This document shows positions 49,295 through 57,369 of a DNA stretch of 57,409 nt, one piece after another (positions within the stretch are counted from its first letter, which is position 1; the number at the start of each line of letters is the position of its first letter). Under the pieces are notes generated by a model that saw only the letters and a list, made by a program, of their open reading frames with translations, had not been told where the DNA came from and did not search any database. The translations under genes were made by a program, and so were the position numbers. Source of the stretch: TMED14 sp964475135 (GTDB taxonomy: Bacteria; Bacteroidota; Bacteroidia; Flavobacteriales; Schleiferiaceae); contig CAYYWL010000008.1 of NCBI GenBank assembly GCA_964475135.1, positions 1 to 57,409 on the forward strand. Direction: 5' to 3'.

Positions 49295-50526
49295 GGCTTT
49301 GAAGGCAACAGTGTGGCGCGGCACTCTCCAAACCCGATTCGGGTTCCGCCCGAAGTCCAGCCCCTCAAGATGAGCGTATCGCCGTCCTCGAGAAAAGCGC
49401 GCGTGCCTCCGTTGGCCAATGTGATGGGCTTAGACCCGTTCCACGAAAGCTCGAGCATCGACCCGTACGAGCCGGGCTCGTTGCCACTAATGGTTCCGGA
49501 CGCCATTAAATCGCCGCTTTGAATGATGCAGCCGTTGATCGAGTGGTGCGCAATCTGCTGCGCAAAACTCCAGTAGAGGTACTTGGCATTGGACCGCGAA
49601 ATCACGGTTTCGCTACCGTCGGCGCAGGCAATGGCCACCTCAAGCTCAAGGTCCCAGTGCGAACCCTCCCGGTTTTGCTGCAGGTAGGGCAGGGGAGCGG
49701 GGTTACTCTGATCTTCGCCCGCGCAGCGGCTGCCTTGCAGGGCCTCGTACGGAACAATCCACGGACTCATGGTCGAAGCGAAGTTCTTCGCCAGAAACGG
49801 TCCGAGCGGAACGTATTCCCACTGCTGAAGGTCCCTTGCAGACCAGTCGTTGAACAGCACGAGTCCAAAAATGTGCTCCTCGGCCTGATTTACAGGAATC
49901 CACGAAGCGTCGCGAGGACCGCCTTTCAGAATGATTCCTACTTCGAGCTCAAAATCCATCTTGACCGACGGACCAAACACGGGTGCAGGGTCGTTGGGGC
50001 CTTTGCGCTGCCCGTTGGGGCGCACGACGTCGGTTCCGCTCACGGCCACGGTCGAGGCGCGGCCGTGGTAGCCTACGGGAAGGTGCAACCAGTTGGGCAG
50101 AAGCGCATTCTCAGGATCGCGAAACATCATTCCGACATTCGTCGCGTGCTGGCGCGATGCGTAAAAATCTGTGTAGTCGCCAATGTGCACGGGCATCACC
50201 GCTTCAACTGCAGAAGCCGGTTGCTCGCAGCTGCTTCTTTTCGGGTTGGATTCCCAGGCGGAACCTTCGGCGTACAAGCCCGAAACCTTGGCACGAACCG
50301 CCGACCAAGCGGCGGTACCGCGGTCGATGAATCTGTTAAACGTTGCGGCGTCAAGCTCGGGAAACGCTCCCAAAAAACCAGCAGCCCGCAGGGCTTTAAA
50401 GCTCACCACGGTATCCCCAATGCGGGTAGCGAGGTGCACGCTTCCGTCGGTCCAGCGCACGGCGCCCCACGGAAGGTTGAAAAAGCTGAAATCTGATTGA
50501 TCCGAAACCGGAATAAAGCTTGCCAT
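49282..50526 (-). CDS. fahA: Fumarylacetoacetase
   Basis: This enzyme hydrolyses 4-fumarylacetoacetate to fumarate and acetoacetate, the last step of tyrosine catabolism. The 414-residue protein shows the N-terminal SH3-like domain (SFFNLPWGAVRW) and the FAH core: VHIGDYTDFYASRQHATNVG, LHLPVGYHGRAS, MDFELEVG, FNDWSARDLQQWEYVPLGPFLAKNF and a late SGDLMASGTISG. The calcium/catalytic acidic residues are present. Other genes of the pathway (hmgA, hppD) are not in the window. It diverges from glyA across 29 bp and leads into the RSH gene. Confidence 0.96.
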   Translation of the reverse strand: MASFIPVSDQSDFSFFNLPWGAVRWTDGSVHLATRIGDTVVSFKALRAAGFLGAFPELDAATFNRFIDRGTAAWSAVRAKVSGLYAEGSAWESNPKRSSCEQPASAVEAVMPVHIGDYTDFYASRQHATNVGMMFRDPENALLPNWLHLPVGYHGRASTVAVSGTDVVRPNGQRKGPNDPAPVFGPSVKMDFELEVGIILKGGPRDASWIPVNQAEEHIFGLVLFNDWSARDLQQWEYVPLGPFLAKNFASTMSPWIVPYEALQGSRCAGEDQSNPAPLPYLQQNREGSHWDLELEVAIACADGSETVISRSNAKYLYWSFAQQIAHHSINGCIIQSGDLMASGTISGNEPGSYGSMLELSWNGSKPITLANGGTRAFLEDGDTLILRGWTSGGTRIGFGECRATLLPSKPWSK

Positions 50527-50555
50527 GGCCGTATTTTTACGCCAAGTTACATGCT

Positions 50556-51988
50556 ATGAACCGCGATTCCGCCCTCTTTGACCTCATCACTGCCGAACAC
50601 CAACGTCAAGTTGAAGGCATTGAACTAATTGCATCTGAAAATTTCACCTCTCCGGCCGTCATGGAAGCCGTCGGGTCGGTGCTTACCAACAAGTATGCTG
50701 AGGGCTATCCCGGCAAGCGCTACTACGGCGGATGCCAAATTGTAGACCAAGTCGAGGACCTCGCACGCAACCGCGCCGCCGAACTTTTTGATGCCGAGTA
50801 CGTCAACGTTCAGCCGCACAGCGGGTCGCAAGCCAACGCTGCCGTCTACCTCGCGTGCCTCAAGCCGGGCGACACCATCCTCGGGTTTGACCTTAGCCAC
50901 GGCGGTCACCTAACGCACGGTTCGCCTGTGAACTTCAGCGGCCAAACCTACCGCGCCACGTTCTACAGCCTCGAGCGCGAGACCGGTCAACTGAACTACG
51001 CCAACATTCGCGAAATCGCCCANNNNNNNNNNNNNNNNNNNNNNNNNNNNNNNNNNNNNNNNNNNNNNNNNNNNNNNNNNNNNNNNNNNNNNNNNNNNNN
51101 NNNNNNNNNNNNNNNNNNNNNNGCCTCGAGCGCGAGACCGGTCAACTGAACTACGCCAACATTCGCGAAATCGCCCACCGCGAGAAGCCCAAAATGATTA
51201 TTTGCGGAGCCAGCGCCTACAGCCGCGACATTGACTACGCCGAGTTCCGCAGCATCGCCGACGAGGTGGGTGCCCTTCTGCTTGCCGACATCAGCCACCC
51301 ATCTGGGCTGGTTGCGCGCGGACTTCTCAACGACCCGATGCCGCACTGCCACTTTGTAACCACTACGACCCACAAGACCTTGCGTGGCCCCCGTGGAGGC
51401 ATGATCATGATGGGCCAGGACTTCGAGAACCCTTGGGGCCTGACCACGCCCAAAGGCGAAATCCGGATGATGTCGCACGTACTCGACATGGCGGTGTTCC
51501 CTGGAATCCAAGGCGGTCCGCTCGAGCACGTAATTGCGGGCAAGGCCGTGGCCTACGGAGAGGCGCTCACCGACAACTACTTCAACTACATCGTGCAGGT
51601 GCGCCAAAATGCTCAGGCGATGGCCAAGGCCATGATGGCCCGCGGCTATGACATCGTCAGTGGCGGAACCGACAACCATCTAATGCTCGTGGACCTTCGC
51701 AACAAAAACGTGACCGGAAAGCAGGCTGAAAATGCCCTTGTCGCCGCTCATATTACCGCGAACAAAAACATGGTTCCGTTCGACGACAAATCGCCGTTTA
51801 TCACTAGCGGAATCCGCTTTGGAACCCCCGCGCTCACCACGCGCGGCCTCAAGGAATCCGATATGGAAGCGGTGGTGGACCTCATCGACGAAGTCCTCCG
51901 CAACCCCGAAGACACGGGTGTGCAGCACCGTGTAGGTGAGAAGGTCAAGGCGATGATGGCCCACCGCCCGCTGTTCGTGTGGGAGTAG
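50556..51988 (+). CDS. glyA: Serine hydroxymethyltransferase (contains a false assembly gap)
   Basis: GlyA converts serine and THF to glycine and methylene-THF. Collapsing the 155-bp artefact leaves 1278 bp, 425 residues, the normal length. Motifs are EGIELIASENFTS, NKYAEGYPGKRYYGGC, VQPHSGSQANAAVY, LADISHPSGLV and the PLP-lysine TTTTHKTLRGPRGG. Translation is taken from the ATG beginning MNRDSALFDL; an in-frame ATG 36 bp upstream gives a non-conserved extension. It diverges from fahA with only 29 bp between starts. Upstream boxes (TATTTTTA and, for fahA, TAACTTGG) each have one mismatch to the consensus. Confidence 0.96.
50968..51177. repeat. False assembly gap in glyA: 100 N flanked by identical 55-bp copies
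   Basis: Bases 50968-51022 and 51123-51177 are identical around N 51023-51122. Collapsing restores a full-length GlyA frame. Confidence 0.93.
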
Positions 51989-52013
51989 GCACAGGCTTTG
52001 CATGCAGACCGGT

Positions 52014-52763
52014 ATGCGTATCCTAACCCTTTCTGCTGCCATCTTGGCCCTGTCGTGCCAAGCTCAAGTTAAACTGCCTTTAAATGTGCCCAAGGCCGCT
52101 ACGTCCTTGCTGCCCAAAGCGACAACGACCCTCACAGAGACTGAAGTAGCTAATGGCCTCAAGGAGGCATTAGTGGCGGGAGTGCAAAAAGGGTCTTCAG
52201 TACTTGGAGCTGCCGGCGGATTTGCCCAGTCTGAAATTTATCGTTTGGCACTGCCACCCGAAGTTGCCGACCTCGAAGCCAAGATTAACGCGAGTCCCGT
52301 GCTTCGCGCGGCCCTCAAACCCCAATTGGAGCAACTCAAGACCAAGCTCAACGAAGGCGCTGAGCGTGCAGCCGCCAAGTCGTTTCCCATCTTTCGCGAT
52401 GCTGTAGTAGGGATGTCGGTGCGTGACGCGATGGGCATCCTTAGGGGTGGACAAGGTTCCGCTACGCGCTACCTGCGCAGCGAGACTGAACAACCTCTTC
52501 AGACGGCATTTCGTCCGACGGTACAAAGTGCTTTGGACGAGGTTGAGATTGCGAAGTACTGGGAACCCGTGGCCAAAGCCATCAACCAAAACAAGCGCTT
52601 GCTTGGCCGCACCGAGGATATTCAGACGGACCTAGTGGCCTACGTCAACCAGAAGGCCACCGAAGCCCTTTTTCGAGAGGTTGCACTACAAGAAGACCGC
52701 ATTAGGCAAGACCCCGTGCAGCGCACGACGGAACTACTGCGCAAGGTATTTGGTAGCCATTAA
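52014..52763 (+). CDS. DUF4197 family lipoprotein
   Basis: The 249-residue protein has a short signal with lipobox LALSC (cysteine about residue 15) and the DUF4197 core. NGLKEALVAGVQKGSSVLG begins it, then IYRLALPPEV, SFPIFRDAVVGMSVRDAMGI and ATRYLRSETEQPLQTAFRP follow, with a C-terminal QKATEALFREVALQEDRIRQ. DUF4197 proteins are mainly helical exported proteins of unknown function. An in-frame ATG 12 bp upstream is possible, but the chosen one starts the signal sequence. Its last 4 bp overlap the convergent cupin gene. Confidence 0.82.
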   Translation: MRILTLSAAILALSCQAQVKLPLNVPKAATSLLPKATTTLTETEVANGLKEALVAGVQKGSSVLGAAGGFAQSEIYRLALPPEVADLEAKINASPVLRAALKPQLEQLKTKLNEGAERAAAKSFPIFRDAVVGMSVRDAMGILRGGQGSATRYLRSETEQPLQTAFRPTVQSALDEVEIAKYWEPVAKAINQNKRLLGRTEDIQTDLVAYVNQKATEALFREVALQEDRIRQDPVQRTTELLRKVFGSH

Positions 52764-53626
52764 AGCGGACGGCCGTACTTCGCTTCAAATGCGATGGCAC
52801 GCCGTCGAGCTTGCCACGAAGCAATTCCCGGGAGTTTATTGAGTAGAATGTCGGTTCCACCTACGAACCAAGAATATGAAGTTTGTAACCATTCTTGAAG
52901 GTTCTGCGGCCAAATTCGATAGGTGATCGAGAAACTACCCGTGACGTAGGTGATGTGGTGCCAGTAGCCCTTTGGGATAAAGAGCGTGTCGCCAGGCTCG
53001 AGAATCACTTCGTATCCTTCTAAGTGCTCAAGGTTTGGAAATGACTCGCGCAACTCCGTGAGCCGGCTAAAATCAACGGCGGAATGCACTGTCCCAGGAA
53101 TCTGATATAGGCGGTCATTTTGCTGCTGGTCAAAAAGCAGTACACGTTTTTGCCCTTTGAAGTGGCTGAGCAACAAATCAATCCAATCAAAGTCGTAGTG
53201 GATTCGCGTATCGCTTCCGGGCGCACCAAAAAAGTATGCGGGCACATTGGCTACCCGAATTCCCAATTTGTGAAACCGTTTAGTGTTGGCGTGGTTTAAG
53301 CTGGGAGCATTCGTCCTTAGGTCAAAGGCAAAAAGACGTTCGTCCGAAGACTCGTTGCGTTCGAGTTGCCTGAAGTAGTCAGCGATTGGTTTTTGAGCAA
53401 TAGGCTTCGGGAAAAACGTAGTGGACTGACCATTGGCAAATGCATTGCCTCGAACGCCTGCGGTCCGAGAACCAACAGCACGGCAAAGGCCGTCCCACGT
53501 CCACTGATTCGCTGGCCAATCATGAGCGAACTGGCGCATGACTAGGGGTATGCCGAGCTGCTTCGCTCGTTGGAATTCAGCCCTTATCTTCAGTCCGCGG
53601 GCTTCTGGCATAGGGTTAAGGTTCAT
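52760..53626 (-). CDS. JmjC/cupin-8 domain protein
   Basis: The 288-residue protein resembles the cupin_8 (JmjC-like) family of 2-oxoglutarate/Fe(II) hydroxylases. IHYDFDWIDLLLSHFKGQKRVLLF provides the first metal histidine and the HxD aspartate. LEPGDTLFIPKGYWHHITYVTGSFSITYR supplies the second histidine and the double-stranded beta-helix end. Such bacterial enzymes hydroxylate proteins or small molecules; the substrate is unknown. ATG at 53626 is chosen over an upstream in-frame ATG. It shares a 132-bp divergent gap with the CsgG-like gene. Confidence 0.82.
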   Translation of the reverse strand: MNLNPMPEARGLKIRAEFQRAKQLGIPLVMRQFAHDWPANQWTWDGLCRAVGSRTAGVRGNAFANGQSTTFFPKPIAQKPIADYFRQLERNESSDERLFAFDLRTNAPSLNHANTKRFHKLGIRVANVPAYFFGAPGSDTRIHYDFDWIDLLLSHFKGQKRVLLFDQQQNDRLYQIPGTVHSAVDFSRLTELRESFPNLEHLEGYEVILEPGDTLFIPKGYWHHITYVTGSFSITYRIWPQNLQEWLQTSYSWFVGGTDILLNKLPGIASWQARRRAIAFEAKYGRPL

Positions 53627-53747
53627 GCCGCTAAAATTCACCGTGAGCGCCAAGCTGGATTTGGCAGAATGTGCCAAATATCATTTTTTCGAAGGCAGAA
53701 ACTGCGAATGTTAATCCGCTTTATTACAAGTGATTTGTGGAATTCAA

Positions 53748-53755
53748 TAAATTTG
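53748..53755 (+). promoter_or_regulatory. -7 box TAAATTTG for the CsgG-like gene
   Basis: Exact match ending 3 nt before the ATG, the tightest spacing in the window. Confidence 0.6.
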
Positions 53756-53758
53756 ATC

Positions 53759-54943
53759 ATGCAAAACCCTATTCTATCACTACTTCTTTGTACTGCAATG
53801 GCCTTGAGCGGAACGCTCAATGCGCAGTCCGAATCGAAAAAAACGTTAGCCGTACTGGATTTTGACGTACGGAATTACCCCGTTGATGCCCAGCAGCTTA
53901 TCGATAAGGCGACCATCGAACTGATTCGCATCAACAAGTACGAAATCGTCGACAAGTACGACATTGAGTACATTTCAAAGCGCGACCAAGTAGACCTCAA
54001 GGGCTGCTATTCAAAGATTTGCCTTGAAGACATTGGCAAGCGCTTAAAGTGCGATTACTTGCTCACTGGATCCTACGATTTGCTTGGAGACCGCGTGGCC
54101 GTAACCGTGCGTCTGTACGACGTGGCCAAGGGCAGCTTTGCAGAATCCGCCAGCCGTATCTACCTGAACATTCCGCAGCAAAACTTGACGATGATGGAAG
54201 TAGCCATTAAGGATTTGCTTGCCGTCGCCAACGACGAAAACTTGATTAAAAAGTTGACCATCAGCGAAGAGTACGAGAGCGCGCTGAACAACCCAGAGAC
54301 GGCCGTGATCAACAACAACGGTCCGCGCTTGGGCATTACGGGTGTTTTTGGCCCCAGCATGTCCATTTTGACTGCCGACCCCAAGGTAGGTGGGTTTGGC
54401 TACAGCTTGCCCGTCCTGACCTCGTTCGGATACCAGTTCGAGCAAGTGTTTGTCAACAGCGGCAACTTCCAGGCACTCTTTGAGTTCATTCCTTTGGTGG
54501 CCGGACTTGAATACGGCCGCGTAATTCCGAGCGCCAACGTGCTTTTGGGTATGCGCAACAGCCGCACCGGATGGGAATTCGCCGTGGGCCCCAACTTCAC
54601 GACTACGGTAACGGCTGAAGGCTATATGCAAGGTGAGGATTTTATTATCAGTTCAGACTCAAATAGAGACTTGATTACCCGCCTCGATTCGCGCGGAGAT
54701 CTCGCGGTATCAACCGGTCTGGTACTCGGATTCGGTAAGACATTTAAATCGGGTAAAATGAACTTCCCGGTGAACCTCTTTATTGTGACTCCGGGCCGTG
54801 GAGATTCATGGCGCGTGGGTACTTCAGTTGGATTCAACATTGTGCGCAAAAAGACCCCGAGTTTTGCCCCAATGACCTCTCCAGCTAAACCTCTGTCGCC
54901 GGCCGCTTCAGGAGCATCCGTGCAGCGAATCACCATCCAATAA
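53759..54943 (+). CDS. Exported protein with CsgG/TolB-N-like domain and outer-membrane-like C-terminus
   Basis: The 394-residue protein has a signal peptide ending NAQ. An N-terminal alpha/beta domain follows (KKTLAVLDFDVRNYPVDAQQ, IELIRINKYEIVDKYDIEYI, LKCDYLLTGSYDLLGDRVAVTVRLYD) similar to the CsgG / TolB N-terminal region. The C-terminal half has aromatic beta strands (GFGYSLPVLTSFGYQFEQVF, WEFAVGPNFTTTV) suggesting a barrel, then a Ser/Pro/Ala-rich tail. This two-part design occurs in Bacteroidota, but no function is assigned. A longer in-frame ORF upstream overlaps the divergent cupin gene and is rejected; the TAAATTTG box supports this ATG. Confidence 0.75.
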   Translation: MQNPILSLLLCTAMALSGTLNAQSESKKTLAVLDFDVRNYPVDAQQLIDKATIELIRINKYEIVDKYDIEYISKRDQVDLKGCYSKICLEDIGKRLKCDYLLTGSYDLLGDRVAVTVRLYDVAKGSFAESASRIYLNIPQQNLTMMEVAIKDLLAVANDENLIKKLTISEEYESALNNPETAVINNNGPRLGITGVFGPSMSILTADPKVGGFGYSLPVLTSFGYQFEQVFVNSGNFQALFEFIPLVAGLEYGRVIPSANVLLGMRNSRTGWEFAVGPNFTTTVTAEGYMQGEDFIISSDSNRDLITRLDSRGDLAVSTGLVLGFGKTFKSGKMNFPVNLFIVTPGRGDSWRVGTSVGFNIVRKKTPSFAPMTSPAKPLSPAASGASVQRITIQ

Positions 54944-54963
54944 ATCTAGTTCTACGTTAAGGT

Positions 54964-54995
54964 AGCGCCGGGCCCCAAGGCTCGGCGCTTTCTTT
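54964..54995 (+). terminator. Intrinsic terminator after the CsgG-like gene
   Basis: AGCGCCGGGC and GCTCGGCGCT form a 10-bp stem (one G-T pair) followed by TTCTTTT. Confidence 0.85.
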
Positions 54996-55026
54996 TGCTA
55001 GCATACCGAAGTACTTTCGCATCCGC

Positions 55027-55836
55027 ATGGAATCCGGAACCCGCCTCAATAAGTACATCAGCAGCCACGGGCTCTGCAGCCGACGTGAGGCGGATCGTGC
55101 CATTGAGGCGGGAGCCGTGCGAATCAACGGTCGGGTTGCGGTTCTTGGAGATACGGTTCGGGACGGCGACGAAGTGGAGGTGTACGGGCAAAAGGTGGTG
55201 GCAAGTTCCAAGCCCCGCGCTGTGTACCTGCTGCTTAACAAGCCCGAGGGCGTAACCTCGACGACCGACCAAAGCATTCGCGGCAACGTGGTCGATTACG
55301 TGCGCTATCCCGAGCGAATTTTTACGGTGGGTCGCCTTGACAAAGACTCGCGGGGCTTGCTGCTGCTGACAAACGACGGCGATTCCGTCAACAAAATTCT
55401 CAGGGCGGGCAATGCACACGCCAAGGAATATTGGGTTCAGGTACGGCGCCCAATCACAGATGCGGAGCTTGATGTGATGGCCCGCGGTGTTCCGATGCTT
55501 GGAACCCGGACGCTTCCGTGCACGATTGAGCGGATTAGTCCGCGTGCGTACAAAATCATCTTAATTCAGGGCTTGAACCGCCAAATTCGCCGAATGGCCG
55601 AGTACGTAGGGCACGAAGTAGCGATTTTGGAGCGCAAGCGCATTATGCACCTCACTGACAAAGGATTGCCGACGGGAGCGTGGCGTGAATTGACGGATGC
55701 AGAAGTGGCACAACTGCTCGACGCAGTCAAAGACAGCGATGGAGACCCAACAGCTCGGGTAGAGGGTCCTCGACCCAAGGATTTTCACCAGCCGGGACCA
55801 GGCTATCGTGGTGAACGACCCCCGCGCAGGCGATGA
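55027..55836 (+). CDS. rluF: 23S rRNA pseudouridine synthase, RluF-like (RsuA family)
   Basis: The 269-residue protein has an N-terminal S4 RNA-binding domain (TRLNKYISSHGLCSRREADR) and the RsuA-family catalytic domain, with the nucleophilic aspartate in VGRLDKDSRGLLLLTNDGD. The motif LIQGLNRQIRRMAEYVGHEV matches RluF, which modifies U2604 of 23S rRNA, better than RluB or RluE. The C-terminal tail is Pro/Arg-rich and disordered. TACTTTCG, one mismatch to the -7 consensus, ends 7 nt before the ATG. It overlaps the next gene as ATGA. Confidence 0.9.
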   Translation: MESGTRLNKYISSHGLCSRREADRAIEAGAVRINGRVAVLGDTVRDGDEVEVYGQKVVASSKPRAVYLLLNKPEGVTSTTDQSIRGNVVDYVRYPERIFTVGRLDKDSRGLLLLTNDGDSVNKILRAGNAHAKEYWVQVRRPITDAELDVMARGVPMLGTRTLPCTIERISPRAYKIILIQGLNRQIRRMAEYVGHEVAILERKRIMHLTDKGLPTGAWRELTDAEVAQLLDAVKDSDGDPTARVEGPRPKDFHQPGPGYRGERPPRRR

Positions 55837-57140
55837 GGTTGGCGCTACTTGCGCTTTGTGCCGTGCTGCTGTGGTTGGTGGCTCCGTACTGGCTTCAAGA
55901 GGGCATGTTTATGGACGGGCAGATATATGCGGCCGTCGCACAGAACCTTGCAGATGGATTGGGAACGTTTTGGGCTCCGGTGTACCAACCGTCATCCCCG
56001 GTTCCGTATTCAGAGCAGTTGCCGATGTTCATAGGCATGGAGTCGCTGTTTTTTCGCCTTTTGGGCGGAAGCGTGTGGACCGAACGCGTGTTTATGGCCG
56101 TGGCTTGGATTGCCACTGCAGCGGGACTTTGTGCGCTTCAATTAAAGTGGTGGCCAGAGCGCGGCCGAGAATCGGCCGTTTGGACTGTGGCGGTGTGGAG
56201 CTCGGCTCCCCTTGTCAGCTGGGGCATGGGCAACCACGTGCAAGAAATGTGGATGGCTCCGTTTGCGGTTTGGGCGGTGGTCGCAATGTCGCATTCTCAC
56301 TGGGTGTGGCTGGGTGGATTGCTCACGGTCTCTGCAGCATTGTTCAAGGGGCCGCAGGGACTGTTTCCGTTGGTGTGGCTTCCGCTGGTTGGCGGGCTGG
56401 GGTTGCTTCCCCGTGGAGCGGCGGCCCGCAGGTTTGGGATCGTTCTGCTGACGCTCGGTTTGGCGGCCGTCGGACTTTGGTTGTGGGACGATGCCCGCGA
56501 AGCGATTGAGCGCAACGCGGGGAACCGCTTGGTCCGGACCTTCACCCAAGCGCGCGCGGTAACTACTGCGGATCGATTGTGGTTACTTGGACCGATTCTC
56601 GGGCAGTGGGCGGTGCTGCTTGGTGCTTCGCTGGCGGTGGAGTGTATTCGTTTTGGTTCACTGCGAGCTGCGCTCGACCGCAGGGTTCTAGCGTTGCTTG
56701 CGTTGGGGTTGAGCGCGTCGCTCCCGCTTATGGTAACGCACGAGCAGCGAGACTTTTACGTGATTACTTCGTTGCCCTTTGTGGCCCTCGGCCTGGGTAA
56801 TTTATGGGGCGGAACCAAGTTGGCGCGCAGTTCAAAGTTCGCATGGGCACTTGGAGTGATCGCGCTGGTGGGCTTGAGTTCATTGCCGTGGCGGCGCGTG
56901 GAGCGGGATGCAGAACTTAGGGCTTCGCTCCAAACGTTTGAGGGTGCGTTTGAGCCCAGGTCGGCGTTCAATGTGGTTCCGGAATTGAGGTTGAACCACG
57001 AGCTGGCCGCGTACGCGATGCGCTTGTACCGTTGGGAAGTGGATTTGGCTAATGAGCGGCCGCACGCGAATGTGGTGCGGATCGATTCGGTTCAACCTGG
57101 GAGTGTGGTTCTTTTGGTGAAGACCGATTCGTTGCGATAG
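55833..57140 (+). CDS. Membrane glycosyltransferase, GT39/ArnT-like
   Basis: The 435-residue protein has about ten predicted membrane helices and the GT-C pattern near its N-terminus: QEGMFMDGQIYAAVAQNLADG (acidic catalytic loop) and FWAPVYQPS, then an EQLPMFIGMESLFF segment. GT39/ArnT-type enzymes transfer sugars from polyprenyl phosphates to lipids or proteins on the periplasmic side. Its lumenal C-terminal part is short and ends soon after the last helices. It overlaps rluF by 4 bp. The substrate cannot be inferred. Confidence 0.82.
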   Translation: MRLALLALCAVLLWLVAPYWLQEGMFMDGQIYAAVAQNLADGLGTFWAPVYQPSSPVPYSEQLPMFIGMESLFFRLLGGSVWTERVFMAVAWIATAAGLCALQLKWWPERGRESAVWTVAVWSSAPLVSWGMGNHVQEMWMAPFAVWAVVAMSHSHWVWLGGLLTVSAALFKGPQGLFPLVWLPLVGGLGLLPRGAAARRFGIVLLTLGLAAVGLWLWDDAREAIERNAGNRLVRTFTQARAVTTADRLWLLGPILGQWAVLLGASLAVECIRFGSLRAALDRRVLALLALGLSASLPLMVTHEQRDFYVITSLPFVALGLGNLWGGTKLARSSKFAWALGVIALVGLSSLPWRRVERDAELRASLQTFEGAFEPRSAFNVVPELRLNHELAAYAMRLYRWEVDLANERPHANVVRIDSVQPGSVVLLVKTDSLR

Positions 57141-57219
57141 TTTGCTTCGTTGCTGTGGGTAGTGCCCACGAATGGGTGGGGCGGAACTATCTTTCGGCCA
57201 CGAGACAATCCACATTTGC

Positions 57220-57369
57220 ATGTCTGACGAAGACCGACCCGACGCTGCCTTTCACGAGAAAAAGGCTAAGAACAAAAAGACCACCAACTACGGGGGAGGT
57301 CAAAAGCTGAAGATGAAAAAGGCGCTGAAGCACATGAAGCCTTTAAAGCCAGGCTCGAAGAAGAAGTAG
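57220..57369 (+). CDS. Small Lys-rich protein of unknown function (49 residues)
   Basis: Starting at the ATG in TTTGCATG, this 49-residue protein begins SDEDRPDAAFHEKKAKNKK, continues TTNYGGGQKLKMKKALKHM and ends KPLKPGSKKK, with about 15 lysines. It is too long and specific in composition to be pure chance, and similar short basic proteins occur in Bacteroidota. A nucleic-acid or ribosome-associated role would fit the charge but is speculative. A longer in-frame ORF starting at 57172 adds non-basic residues and is less likely. CACATTTG ends 1 nt before the ATG and TATCTTTC lies about 24 nt upstream; neither is a secure promoter. Confidence 0.55.
   Translation: MSDEDRPDAAFHEKKAKNKKTTNYGGGQKLKMKKALKHMKPLKPGSKKK

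Noticed and set aside
49519..50496. 325-codon open frame antisense to fahA
   Set aside because: Full overlap with a well-supported fumarylacetoacetase; composition is rich in Arg/His/Gly as expected for a shadow frame.
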